A DNA stretch of 64,000 nt, taken from Planktothrix sp. PCC 11201 (GTDB taxonomy: Bacteria > Cyanobacteriota > Cyanobacteriia > Cyanobacteriales > Microcoleaceae). The notes beneath the pieces were generated by a model. It did not search any database and was not told the origin of the DNA. It saw nothing but the letters and a program-made list of their open reading frames with translations. A program made the translations under genes and the position numbers. Location of the stretch: the NCBI RefSeq assembly GCF_900009135.1, contig NZ_LT797704.1:116746-180745 (forward strand), written 5' to 3'. Each line of letters opens with the position of its first letter. Position 1 is the first letter of the stretch. Of the stretch, positions 55,696 to 64,000 are shown one piece after another.

Positions 55696-56883
55696 ATGGG
55701 TCTTTCTATTCTAAGTTTAATTCGGTTAAGTTGCAGTTCCTTATTAGGTAATCCCGTTCGTTCTTTTCTATCGGGAATCGGGGTATTTATGGGGGTAGCG
55801 GCGGTGAGTGCAACCTTGCAGGTTAAAAATATTAGCACGGCGGTGATTAAGCAACAATTAGATGAACGAGATGCACCACAAATCGAAATATATACACCCT
55901 GGAGCCCGATTACAAAAGATCAGGCAAAAGTCGGTTTAGAAGATCTGACAGTTTTGCAAAAACAGTTGAAAGGGTTAAAATCTATCAGTGCCAATAATTG
56001 GATAGGTTCCCTATCAGTTTCTTTTGAAAATCAGCAAGCTAATCCTTTTTCTTTCGCTACAACTATAGATTTTTTAAACACATTAGGACGTAAATTAATT
56101 GCTGGAAGATCTTTTAATTCCAGTGACTTTGAAACCTATCAACCCGTAGTCATTATTGATCAATTTTTAGCCGATAAACTCTTTGGAAGTATAGATCCTT
56201 TAGGAAAAACTATTTATATTAATTTTAGGCCCTATGTTGTGGTTGGAATTGTTGTGACTAAACCGCTATGGAATGGGCAAGAACCCACAGGTGTTGTTTA
56301 TCTTCCCATGGCTATTTATAGTGCAGTTACAGGACAAAAAGGAATTGATAGTTTACTTTTACGTCCTTCTAAAATTGAAAATTTAGACCCGATGGGTAAA
56401 CAGGCTAAAAAAATATTAGAAAAAAGGTTTATCGGCTATGAATTTGATTTTTTAAAGACGGCTGAAGACATTTTAGAACGGCAAAAAACCCTAGATTCTG
56501 TTTCTAAAGCGTTATTAGTAGTCGGTGCAATTTCTTTAATTGTGGGTGGAGTTGGAATTGCTAATATTACCATCGCCTCGGTAATAGAACGTACCCCAGA
56601 AATTGGACTGAGGCGGGCGGTGGGTGCGACCCAATTAGATATTATGTTACAGTTTATTTTAGAAGCAGCTATTTTGAGTTTTGTGGGAGGAACTATTGCG
56701 ATTATTACGGTTCATGGCGCGACAGTTGTTGTGGCTAAACAATTTAAGTTGCCCTATGAATTTGAACAGAAAACGGCAGCACTGGCTCTAAGTTCCGCGA
56801 TATTAGTTGGGGTAGGAGCCGGATTTTTCCCCGCTTTACGCGCCAGTCAACTTGACCCGGTAAAAGCGTTAAGAGGAGAATAA
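55696..56883 (+). CDS. ABC transporter permease, MacB/FtsX type (copy 1)
   Basis: 395 residues. A first helix near residues 20-40 (LSGIGVFMGVAAVSATL), a long periplasmic domain (about 45-255), then three C-terminal helices (GAISLIVGGVGIANITIASV with EIGLRRAVGATQ, FILEAAILSFVGGTIAII, and ALSSAILVGVGAGFFPALRAS) ending QLDPVKALRGE, the MacB_PCD pattern. It couples to an ATPase at EIGLRRAVGA. The ATPase and the membrane-fusion partner are not nearby. A near-identical second copy follows 23 bases downstream, and a TolC-like gene after that. Probably export of an antibiotic, lipid or peptide; substrate unknown. Confidence 0.9.
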   Translation: MGLSILSLIRLSCSSLLGNPVRSFLSGIGVFMGVAAVSATLQVKNISTAVIKQQLDERDAPQIEIYTPWSPITKDQAKVGLEDLTVLQKQLKGLKSISANNWIGSLSVSFENQQANPFSFATTIDFLNTLGRKLIAGRSFNSSDFETYQPVVIIDQFLADKLFGSIDPLGKTIYINFRPYVVVGIVVTKPLWNGQEPTGVVYLPMAIYSAVTGQKGIDSLLLRPSKIENLDPMGKQAKKILEKRFIGYEFDFLKTAEDILERQKTLDSVSKALLVVGAISLIVGGVGIANITIASVIERTPEIGLRRAVGATQLDIMLQFILEAAILSFVGGTIAIITVHGATVVVAKQFKLPYEFEQKTAALALSSAILVGVGAGFFPALRASQLDPVKALRGE

Positions 56884-56906
56884 AAAACTATTAGAAACAC
56901 CGCATT

Positions 56907-58091
56907 ATGAGTCTTTCTGGTCTAAGTTTAATTAAATTAAGTTGTAGTTCCTTGTTAGGGAGTCCAGTCCGTTCTTTTCTATCAGGAATTGGGGTATTTA
57001 TGGGGGTAGCTGCGGTGAGTGCAACCTTGCAAGTTAAAAATATTAGCACTGCGGTGATTGAGCAACAATTAGCTGAACGAGATGCTCCGCGAATTCTCAT
57101 ATTTCCAATGTGGAACCCAATCACAAAAACTTCCGCCAAACTGAGTTTAGATGACCTTACTGCTTTAAAAAAACAGTTAAAAGGGTTGAAATCCATTAGT
57201 GGTATGAGTTGGATGGATTCCTCGCAGATTGTTTTCCAGAATCAAGACGCTAGTCCTTCTGTTAGAGCTACAACTATCGATTTTTTAAATACATCAGGAC
57301 GTAAATTAATTGCTGGACGTTCTTTTACCACCAATGATTTTGAAACCTATCAACCTGTCATTATTATTGACAAAGTTTTAAGGGATAAACTATTTGAGGA
57401 AATCAAGCCAATAGGAAAAACTGTTTATCTTGATTTCAGGCCTTATATTGTGATTGGAATTATTGAAAGTCAAGAAACTCAACAGGAAGAACCAAAAGGT
57501 GAAGTTTATCTTCCCATGGCAATTTATAGTGCAATTACAGGGGTAAAAAACATCAATAATTTGTGGTTACGCCCCTATAAAATTGAAGATTTAGAGCCTA
57601 TGGGTAAACAATCTAAAAAAATATTAGAACAACGGTTTACCGGAGAAAAATTTTATGTTGCTAACACGGTTAGGAGAATTTTAGAACAGCAAAAAACCCT
57701 AGATTCTGTTTCTAAAGCGTTATTAGTTGTAGGTGCAATTTCTTTAATTGTAGGAGGAGTTGGTATTGCCAATATTACTATTGCTTCGGTGATAGAACGT
57801 ACCCCAGAAATTGGATTAAGACGGGCGGTGGGTGCGACTCAATTAGATATTTTGTTGCAATTTATTTTAGAAGCCGCTATTTTAAGTTTTGTTGGGGGAA
57901 CTATTGCTATTGTCACCGTTCATGGTGCAACAGTTGTTGTAGCTAAACAATTTAAGTTACCCTATGAATTTGAAAATAGAACGGCTATACTGGCTCTGAG
58001 TTCAGCTATATTAGTCGGGGTAGGAGCCGGATTTTTCCCTGCTTTACGCGCCAGTCAACTTGACCCCGTAAAAGCCTTAAAAGGAGAATAG
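56907..58091 (+). CDS. ABC transporter permease, MacB/FtsX type (copy 2)
   Basis: 394 residues, paralogous to copy 1. The last 128 residues (SVSKALLVVGAISLIVGGVG to the end) differ at about six positions, and the first 60 are nearly identical, whereas the central periplasmic domain (about 65-260) has diverged strongly (FPMWNPITKTSAKLSL versus YTPWSPITKDQAKVGL). The conserved ends suggest gene conversion or strong constraint, and the middle suggests different cargo or partner recognition. The two may work as a heterodimer. Followed 42 bases later by the TolC-like gene. Confidence 0.9.
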   Translation: MSLSGLSLIKLSCSSLLGSPVRSFLSGIGVFMGVAAVSATLQVKNISTAVIEQQLAERDAPRILIFPMWNPITKTSAKLSLDDLTALKKQLKGLKSISGMSWMDSSQIVFQNQDASPSVRATTIDFLNTSGRKLIAGRSFTTNDFETYQPVIIIDKVLRDKLFEEIKPIGKTVYLDFRPYIVIGIIESQETQQEEPKGEVYLPMAIYSAITGVKNINNLWLRPYKIEDLEPMGKQSKKILEQRFTGEKFYVANTVRRILEQQKTLDSVSKALLVVGAISLIVGGVGIANITIASVIERTPEIGLRRAVGATQLDILLQFILEAAILSFVGGTIAIVTVHGATVVVAKQFKLPYEFENRTAILALSSAILVGVGAGFFPALRASQLDPVKALKGE

Positions 58092-58133
58092 GTAAGAATT
58101 AACAATTGAACACAAAATCAGGGATTAAGGGTT

Positions 58134-60104
58134 ATGGAAGAACAGCATAATTTCGAGTTTGAGTCAGCAGTTAACTCGGAAAATTTAACTGAATCTGAAT
58201 CGTTCAATTTTTTGCCTTTAGGAATTATTATAACTTTAATCTCCGGTGTAGGTGGGATAATTTTTATGGCCCTTCCCTCTCAACCGATTAATAATTCATC
58301 CTCTACAAAGTTAGAATTATTCTCTCCTCTAATTCCTTTGGTGCAACCTCCAACTAATTTTAATCCTGTTCCTCCCCCTGCTCCGATTAATTTTACCACA
58401 GGAAATTTAATGGCTCCACCTTCTATCAAATCTAACGATATTTTTGGAATTTTAGAAAATATCAACCCGAATAATAATTCAGTTATTGAATCAAAGAATT
58501 TGGAACAAAATATATATTTAACTCCTGATCCTGAATCTTTCAATATAGATAATTATTCGTTTAAAGTTGAGCCAGAGGAACCAAATCCTAGGGAAATGAT
58601 AGAAAATAGTATGACCTCTCTAAATTTAACCGCTAATCGTCCCCAATATCAGAGGATAACTCAACAACCTCCAGAGGTTCAACCTTCCCCCCTGGTTCCG
58701 GTTGTTACTGAAACTGATGGCGTTGAATTGACCTTAAATGATGTGATTATTTTGGGTTTAGAAAATAACCGGACGATTAAAAATCAATATTTAGAACGCA
58801 TTGTCCAACGTCAGGATTTAATCGTGGCTGAGGATAAATTTAATCCGAATTTTACTCCGAGTTTATCAATTAACTGGAGTGATATTAGTCAAAGAAATTC
58901 AACCGTGATGAGCAATGGTTTAAGGTTGTCAGCAGGATTAGTAATTAAAATTCCCACGGGGGGAGAGTTGAATATGGGTTGGGTTGGACAGCGACAACAA
59001 CAAAATTATCAAGGTTCAGGAGGTTCGGATCGAGATGTTTTAAGACAAAATTTAGAATTAACTTTTAAACAACCTTTATTAAGGGGAGCTGGTCAAAGGG
59101 TTAACCGTGCTGATATTGAAATTGCCCGCATAACAGAAACCATTAATTTACTGGATTTAAAATTTACTTTGATTAATAAAATCACCGAAATAATTATATC
59201 CTATCGTAGTGTATTACAAGCTCAAGAACAAGTTAAAATTGCTTTGCAATCTTTAATAAATGCTAAAAAAGAAGTCGAAAATACTCAGGTTTTTATTGAT
59301 GCTGGACGCAAACCCAGAGCCGATTTAATTACGGTAGAATCTCAGGTTGCTGATCGAGAAATAGCTTTATTAAGTTCTCGAAATAATTTAAAGCAACGAC
59401 GACTGGATTTATTGGAATTATTAGATATTGATGAAGATGTTAATATCATGGCATCTGCAAACTTGGAAATTCAGCCCCCAACCTTAGATATTGATCGGAT
59501 TAGACAGTCTATTTTTGAGCATCAACCCATTTATTTAAAAGCAAAATTGAATTTGGAAAATGCAAAAACACTATCGATTGTTGCTGAAAATAACCGCCGT
59601 TGGAATATTGATTTAGAAACAGTGGTTAGACATGATCCTGCACCAAATATTATTGATAATAGAACGGAATTAAGTGCCGGATTGACTTTTAGTAAAGCTC
59701 TGGGCGATCGAAGTATAGAGCGTGATTTTCAACGAAGTCGAGTTAACGTTTTAAAAGCAGAAAACGATTTAAAAGAAACTATCCAAAACGTTAATACTGA
59801 GGTGACTAAAAATTTACAAGATATTGAATTGAACCTTAAACAAGTTGAATTATATCAACGGGCAAAAGAGTTAGCTCAACAGCAACTGTTGAACCAAGTA
59901 GAGAAAATTAAGTTGGGTGTAGAGGGGGCGACACTTTTAGATCTCGTCCGGTTTCAAACTGACTTAGATGCAGCCAAAAATAACGAATTAAATGCTAAAA
60001 TAGAGTATCTGAATGCCTTGACCAATTTAGAAAAAAACTTGGGAATCACCTTAGATACCTTGGGGATTATCCTAGAACAACAACCTGAACAAAATAATGA
60101 ATGA
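58134..60104 (+). CDS. TolC-family outer-membrane efflux protein with long N-terminal extension
   Basis: 656 residues. An N-terminal hydrophobic helix (about 26-50, FLPLGIIITLISGVGGIIF) could be a signal anchor. A Pro/Asn/Ser-rich linker extends to about residue 195. The TolC domain then starts (VELTLNDVIILGLENNRTIKN), with two OEP repeats of long helices and the tail LTNLEKNLGITLD. It would form the outer-membrane exit duct for the two permeases upstream. The stop overlaps the rluD start by 8 bases (ATG 60097). Extension unusual for TolC. Confidence 0.85.
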   Translation: MEEQHNFEFESAVNSENLTESESFNFLPLGIIITLISGVGGIIFMALPSQPINNSSSTKLELFSPLIPLVQPPTNFNPVPPPAPINFTTGNLMAPPSIKSNDIFGILENINPNNNSVIESKNLEQNIYLTPDPESFNIDNYSFKVEPEEPNPREMIENSMTSLNLTANRPQYQRITQQPPEVQPSPLVPVVTETDGVELTLNDVIILGLENNRTIKNQYLERIVQRQDLIVAEDKFNPNFTPSLSINWSDISQRNSTVMSNGLRLSAGLVIKIPTGGELNMGWVGQRQQQNYQGSGGSDRDVLRQNLELTFKQPLLRGAGQRVNRADIEIARITETINLLDLKFTLINKITEIIISYRSVLQAQEQVKIALQSLINAKKEVENTQVFIDAGRKPRADLITVESQVADREIALLSSRNNLKQRRLDLLELLDIDEDVNIMASANLEIQPPTLDIDRIRQSIFEHQPIYLKAKLNLENAKTLSIVAENNRRWNIDLETVVRHDPAPNIIDNRTELSAGLTFSKALGDRSIERDFQRSRVNVLKAENDLKETIQNVNTEVTKNLQDIELNLKQVELYQRAKELAQQQLLNQVEKIKLGVEGATLLDLVRFQTDLDAAKNNELNAKIEYLNALTNLEKNLGITLDTLGIILEQQPEQNNE

Positions 60105-61047
60105 TTCCGCTCTGATTGAGTTAACCGTAGACAAGGAAAATTTACCCCAGGATAAACAGCATCGACGGTTAGATGTGTGGTTATCTCAACAGATTCCTGA
60201 TCTATCTCGATCGCGGATTCAAACTTTAATTGGTGCTGGATGGGTAAAAATTAATCAACAGGTTTGTACCACTAAAAAAGTATCTGTGCAAGGTGGCGAT
60301 CGCTTAGAAATTATTCTCCCACCCCCGGAACCCTTAGACTTAGAAGCAGTAGATATTCCCCTGGATATTTTATATGAAGATGATTGTCTGTTAATTCTGA
60401 ATAAACCTGCGGGATTAGTCGTTCATCCCTCACCAGGACATCAGAATGATACCCTCGTTAATCGTTTATTAGCCCATTGTGATCACTTATCAGGAATTGG
60501 CGGGGTACAAAGACCCGGAATTGTGCATCGTTTAGATAAGGATACCACCGGGGCAATAGTGGTGGCTAAAACGGATTTTGCCCTGCAAAGTTTACAAGCT
60601 CAAATTAAATCTAAAACCGCCCGTCGGCAATATTTAGGGGTGGTTTATGGGGTTCCTAAAACCGAATCAGGAACCATTAATCAACCCATTGGTCGCCATC
60701 CGATTGATCGCAAAAAAATGGCAATTGTTCCCATAGAAAATAGTGGTCGGGAAGCGATTACCCATTGGCAAATACAAGAACGAATTGGGAACTATACGTT
60801 AATGTTATTTACCTTAGAAACCGGGCGCACCCATCAAATTCGGGTGCATAGTGCTTTCATGGGAAATCCGATTGTGGGCGACCCTGAATATAGTCGCGGA
60901 AAAGCGATTGGTGTGAATTTACCCGGACAGGCGCTTCATGCTTGGAAACTGACCTTAAACCATCCGATTTCAGGAGAAATAATTGAAGCGATCGCCCCGA
61001 TGCCCCATTCCTTAAAAACCCTTTTAGAAATTTTACGCCGTCGTTAA
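60097..61047 (+). CDS. RluA-family 23S rRNA pseudouridine synthase
   Basis: 316 residues. An S4 domain is at the N-terminus (RRLDVWLSQQIPDLSRSRIQTLI, VKINQQVC). The pseudouridine synthase catalytic domain follows: NKPAGLVVHPSPGHQNDTLV, catalytic Asp in GIVHRLDKDTTGAIVVAK, and GRTHQIRVHSAFMGNPIVGD. The exact target (RluD-like sites in 23S helix 69) is inferred. It is translationally coupled to the TolC-like gene by an 8-base overlap, though functionally unrelated. Normal length. Confidence 0.92.
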   Translation: MNDSALIELTVDKENLPQDKQHRRLDVWLSQQIPDLSRSRIQTLIGAGWVKINQQVCTTKKVSVQGGDRLEIILPPPEPLDLEAVDIPLDILYEDDCLLILNKPAGLVVHPSPGHQNDTLVNRLLAHCDHLSGIGGVQRPGIVHRLDKDTTGAIVVAKTDFALQSLQAQIKSKTARRQYLGVVYGVPKTESGTINQPIGRHPIDRKKMAIVPIENSGREAITHWQIQERIGNYTLMLFTLETGRTHQIRVHSAFMGNPIVGDPEYSRGKAIGVNLPGQALHAWKLTLNHPISGEIIEAIAPMPHSLKTLLEILRRR

Positions 61048-61050
61048 AAC

Positions 61051-61099
61051 CGTAGTGAGGCGTTCACGCCTCTGTGAGAGTCCTAAAGGACTCACTACG
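61051..61099. repeat. Three-stem (cloverleaf-like) inverted repeat
   Basis: The outer stem CGTAGTGAG/CTCACTACG (9 bp) encloses two hairpins: GAGGCG-TTCA-CGCCTC and GAGTCC-TAAA-GGACTC. It lies between convergent genes, so it may be a bidirectional terminator, and is related to 55642-55657. Confidence 0.75.
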
Positions 61100-61115
61100 T
61101 TAAAAAAATTAGGGT

Positions 61116-62207
61116 CTACAAAGGCAAAATTACGGTAAATATTGTTCCCTCTCCTGGTTCACTTTTAACTGTGATTTTACCTTGATGTAAATCAACAGAT
61201 TGTTTAACAATTGATAATCCTAACCCCGTCCCTTTAATATTTCCTACGTTACTAGCGCGTTCAAATTGTTGAAATAGTTTATTTTGATAATCTTTTGGTA
61301 AACCAATTCCTTGATCAGCCACTTCACACCGGACAAATTGACCCTCTTGGTGAATTGTCAGGCTAATTTTACCCCCATCAGGAGAATATTTGATCGCATT
61401 AGATAACAAATTTAATAAAATATGACGCAGTAAATGTTTATCTAAATTTCCCCGAATAACGTCTGGAGAAGTGATTAATACCAGAGGATTTGTAGTATTA
61501 GCAATAGGTTTAATTTCTTCGATAATGGCTTGACAAAATTCAACAATTTCTAAGGGTTCAGGACTAAAGATTAGTTTCCCAGATTCCGCCTGACTTAATA
61601 TTAACAAATCCTCTAAAAGATTGTTCATATTCTGCACCGAGGTTTGAATCCTATCTAAATGTTTTTGCTTTTTATCTTCCGGCCATTTATCACTATAATC
61701 TTTCAACATTCCGGCGGACATTTGAATCGCTGTTAATGGGGTTTTTAAATCATGGGAAGCAATGGAGAAAAACCGCGATTTATCATCGTTAACCGATTGG
61801 GCTTCTTCCAAAGAATGCTGCATTTGTAAGGAGGCTTGATGCTTTTTTAAGGCAATTTTAATCGCGGCATGAACTTCTCGCTCCTTAAACGGTTTCAGAA
61901 TATATCCATAGGATTGCGTTTTTTCAGCCCGTTCTAAGGTTTCATCATCAGCATAAGCTGTTACATAGATCACCGGAATATTAAACTTTTCTTGAATAAT
62001 TTTTGCCGTTTCAATTCCATCTAAATCCCCCTTAATTACAATATCCATTAAAATTAAATCCGGTTGGGTTTCTGTCACTTTTTGTAATGCCGATACACTA
62101 GAGGACGCAATCCCCACCACCACATATTCTAGTTTTTCTAATTTTCTTGCCAATCCTTTAGCAATAATCAATTCATCTTCGACAATTAAAATTTTAATGG
62201 CTGCCAT
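61116..62207 (-). CDS. Response regulator-histidine kinase fusion (REC-HisKA-HATPase)
   Basis: 363 residues. REC (about 1-120): acidic pair in IVEDELIIAKGLARKL, phosphoacceptor Asp in LILMDIVIKGDLDG, Lys in YILKPFKEREV. HisKA: His in FFSIASHDLKTPLTAIQMS near residue 154. HATPase: NLLSNAIKYSPDGG, DQGIGLPKDY, KGTGLGLSIV, and SEPGEGTIFTVILPL. No membrane segment, so it is a soluble receiver-kinase of a phosphorelay. It is on the same strand as the kinase that begins upstream, 122 bases apart, so they probably form a signalling pair. Start ATG 62205-62207. Confidence 0.92.
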   Translation of the reverse strand: MAAIKILIVEDELIIAKGLARKLEKLEYVVVGIASSSVSALQKVTETQPDLILMDIVIKGDLDGIETAKIIQEKFNIPVIYVTAYADDETLERAEKTQSYGYILKPFKEREVHAAIKIALKKHQASLQMQHSLEEAQSVNDDKSRFFSIASHDLKTPLTAIQMSAGMLKDYSDKWPEDKKQKHLDRIQTSVQNMNNLLEDLLILSQAESGKLIFSPEPLEIVEFCQAIIEEIKPIANTTNPLVLITSPDVIRGNLDKHLLRHILLNLLSNAIKYSPDGGKISLTIHQEGQFVRCEVADQGIGLPKDYQNKLFQQFERASNVGNIKGTGLGLSIVKQSVDLHQGKITVKSEPGEGTIFTVILPL

Positions 62208-62329
62208 TGTTCTCCCTCCTTTCCCTATTAACTATATTAACATTTTTTTATTTGATCCAGTTTAGCTGTATACAAATCATCTGTGGGTGACGGGGAGTAG
62301 CTATACAGGCCCTCGAAAATTGCTTCCGA

Positions 62330-64000
62330 TTAAAACCGATGTCGATATTGAAGTTCGGAAAAACTAACGGTAAATAAGGTTCCGTTTTCTCGGTTGAGGG
62401 TGATAGTTCCTTCAAGTTGCTCGGTGAGAGTGCAAACTAATTCCATTCCCAAGGATTCAACATTTCTAAAGTCTACTCCAGCGGGAAAACCGATGCCATT
62501 ATCTCGAACCGTTAGAATAATTTTATCTTCGGGGTTTTGATGTAGTCCCAGATAAACAATGCCTGAGCGACCATTGGGAAAGGCGTGTTTTAAGGTATTA
62601 GATACTAATTCATTCACAATTAAACCGCAGGGTTGAGCAGTTTCAATATTCAAACCCACGGGTTCAATATCGAGTTCAAACTCAATTCGACCAGCTTGGA
62701 TATTATAAGATTCAAATAAATTATCAATTAAATCTTCTAAATAATCTCCAAAATTAATTTTTTCTAAATTAGTTGAACGATAGAGTTTTTCATGAATTAA
62801 AGCCATGGAATAGATCCGATTGCGGCTATCGTCCAAAACCTTAATTAATCCGGGTTCCTGAATATAATCCGATTGAAATTCTAAAAGATTAGAAACCACC
62901 AGCAAGTTATTTTTGACCCGGTGGTGAATTTCTTTGAGTAAAACTTCTTTTTCTCGCAATGATGTCACCAGGGTATCTTCTGCTTTTTTGCGTTCAGTAA
63001 CGTCTCGATACATCCACAAATGACCTTGAGAGACTCCTTGAATGATAATCGGAACATAATCTCGTTCAAAAGTCCGTCCATCAACTAAAGAGATTTCTTC
63101 ATTCGTGATCACTCGCTTTCTGCCCATGACTTCTTTATTTCTAATAATAAATTGTGCGGGATCGCTAAAGAGATTTTGATATTCAATGGAAAATGTTTTG
63201 CCATCTATACCGATCAGTTGATCGGAGGATTCTTTAATCTTAAATAAATCGCAAAAGGCTTGATTAATTAATACAATTCTCTGAAATTCATCCTTAACTA
63301 AAACCCCTAATTGTAAATTCTCAATCAATGTGCTTAACCGGGATGTAGTTGCCCATAATTGTTCTTCAATTCTTTTGCGATCGCTAATATCAATCCAATA
63401 TCCAACTATTTCTAAAGGATTTCCTTGGGCATCGAGGATTAATTTGGCTTGATCATACATCCAACGATAGCTACCATCCCGGTGTTGAAAACGATATTCA
63501 TAACTACAATATCCTTGCTCAAACAACGGAGATAACGGAGATAATTGATTTATAATTTTCTCAATATCCTCTGGATGAATATGACTTAACCAAAATCCAG
63601 GTTGAGTAAATTCGGAAACATCATATCCTAAAAGAGTCTTGATATTATCACTAATAAATGTGGTTTGATAGTCTCCTCCTGGTTTGGCACTATAAATAAT
63701 TCCTGGGCTAGAAAATAGCAAATATTTTAATCGTTCTTGACTGACTAATAAAGATTGTTGAGCGAGAGATCTTTCTTTTAATTCTGTTTGTAATTGTTCA
63801 TAAAGTTCAGATTGTTGAATCGCAATGGCGAGTTGACTGGTAATTTGTTCTAGTAGGGAAATTTCCAATTCTTCCCATTGTCGAGTTTGACTGCATTGAT
63901 GGGCAATTAATAAACCCCATAACGTCCCATTTTCAACAATAGGAACCGCTAGTTTAGCTTGCACTTGAAATCGAGTTAAAAATTCAACTAAACAGGGTAA
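62330..64000 (-). CDS. GAF-PAS-PAS sensor histidine kinase (partial, continues past the window edge)
   Basis: The frame is open through base 64000, so the N-terminus is outside the window. Visible order: GAF C-terminal part (PIVENGTLWGLLIAHQCSQTRQ), two PAS domains (about YLLFSSPGIIYSAKPGGDYQ; FRHRDGS-type YRFQHRDGSYRWMYDQAKL), and a HisKA_2-type dimerisation region with His in LLKEIHHRVKNNLLVVSNLL, then HATPase (NELVSNTLKHAF, DNGIGFPAG, and ESLGMELVCTLTEQL). HisKA_2 kinases often receive light or chemical cues; the stimulus is unknown. It lies upstream of the REC-kinase on the same strand. Confidence 0.9.
   Translation of the reverse strand, partial: LPCLVEFLTRFQVQAKLAVPIVENGTLWGLLIAHQCSQTRQWEELEISLLEQITSQLAIAIQQSELYEQLQTELKERSLAQQSLLVSQERLKYLLFSSPGIIYSAKPGGDYQTTFISDNIKTLLGYDVSEFTQPGFWLSHIHPEDIEKIINQLSPLSPLFEQGYCSYEYRFQHRDGSYRWMYDQAKLILDAQGNPLEIVGYWIDISDRKRIEEQLWATTSRLSTLIENLQLGVLVKDEFQRIVLINQAFCDLFKIKESSDQLIGIDGKTFSIEYQNLFSDPAQFIIRNKEVMGRKRVITNEEISLVDGRTFERDYVPIIIQGVSQGHLWMYRDVTERKKAEDTLVTSLREKEVLLKEIHHRVKNNLLVVSNLLEFQSDYIQEPGLIKVLDDSRNRIYSMALIHEKLYRSTNLEKINFGDYLEDLIDNLFESYNIQAGRIEFELDIEPVGLNIETAQPCGLIVNELVSNTLKHAFPNGRSGIVYLGLHQNPEDKIILTVRDNGIGFPAGVDFRNVESLGMELVCTLTEQLEGTITLNRENGTLFTVSFSELQYRHRF

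Overview
The window comes from a cyanobacterium, most probably a filamentous Oscillatoriales-type (Planktothrix/Oscillatoria-like) strain. This placement is an inference. It rests on the split RNA polymerase largest subunit (rpoC1 + rpoC2 with a very large internal insertion), the gene order rpsT-tatD-rpoB-rpoC1-rpoC2, frequent HIP1 octamers (GCGATCGC, e.g. near 10447, 12480, 14612, 14881), a GUN4-domain protein, GAF/PAS-rich phytochrome-like sensor kinases, and clustered heptamer-like intergenic repeats. No rRNA gene or CRISPR array is visible. One tRNA gene (Leu-CAA) is present.

Layout. 1-11.5 kb: a minus-strand block with a small S4 RNA-binding protein and the transcription/translation operon rpsT > tatD > rpoB > rpoC1 > rpoC2, whose spacers are packed with short repeats. 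11.9-13.7 kb: hisD and a universal stress protein. 14.0-23.8 kb: the class Ia ribonucleotide reductase genes nrdA and nrdB. nrdB is the centrepiece: its coding sequence is cut into five exons by four introns, two group II introns (each encoding an RT-maturase-HNH protein) followed by two group I introns (one encoding a GIY-YIG endonuclease, one ORF-less). Spliced together, the exons give a full-length NrdB with all iron ligands and the radical tyrosine. 23.9-33.3 kb: a 2OG-Fe(II) oxygenase, an SH3-like protein, a Gld-type ABC export cassette (ATPase, permease, auxiliary protein), a TPR protein, a two-domain GUN4 putative lipoprotein, an M48 protease whose stop codon lies inside tRNA-Leu. 33.4-36.0 kb: peroxiredoxin, Nudix hydrolase, a hydrolase-fold protein without its catalytic Ser/His, and coaX. 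36.2-41.1 kb: two large sensor kinases. 41.1-48.6 kb: a DUF2079 membrane protein carrying an in-frame repeat insertion, dxr, a Crp-family regulator, a DALR-domain protein, small proteins and a trypsin-TPR protein. 48.8-51.0 kb: a Phd antitoxin with a truncated PIN toxin, and a CobA-HemD fusion. 51.2-61.0 kb: cell-wall amidase, VOC protein, phosphoribosyltransferase, type-4 uracil-DNA glycosylase, two tandem MacB-like permeases followed by a TolC-like protein and a RluA-family pseudouridine synthase. 61.1-64.0 kb: a response regulator-kinase fusion and a second kinase that runs off the window.

How it works together. The chromosomal backbone is housekeeping: transcription, dNTP synthesis, histidine, isoprenoid, CoA and tetrapyrrole synthesis. 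It is overlaid with mobile or repetitive DNA: self-splicing introns concentrated in nrdB, palindromic repeats in spacers and one repeat inside a gene, and a decayed toxin-antitoxin pair. The most interesting feature is that dNTP production in this organism appears to depend on four RNA splicing reactions of two different chemistries in one mRNA, including a 14-codon exon isolated between two group II introns whose guide sequences (EBS1/EBS2) can be read directly and match their own exons.
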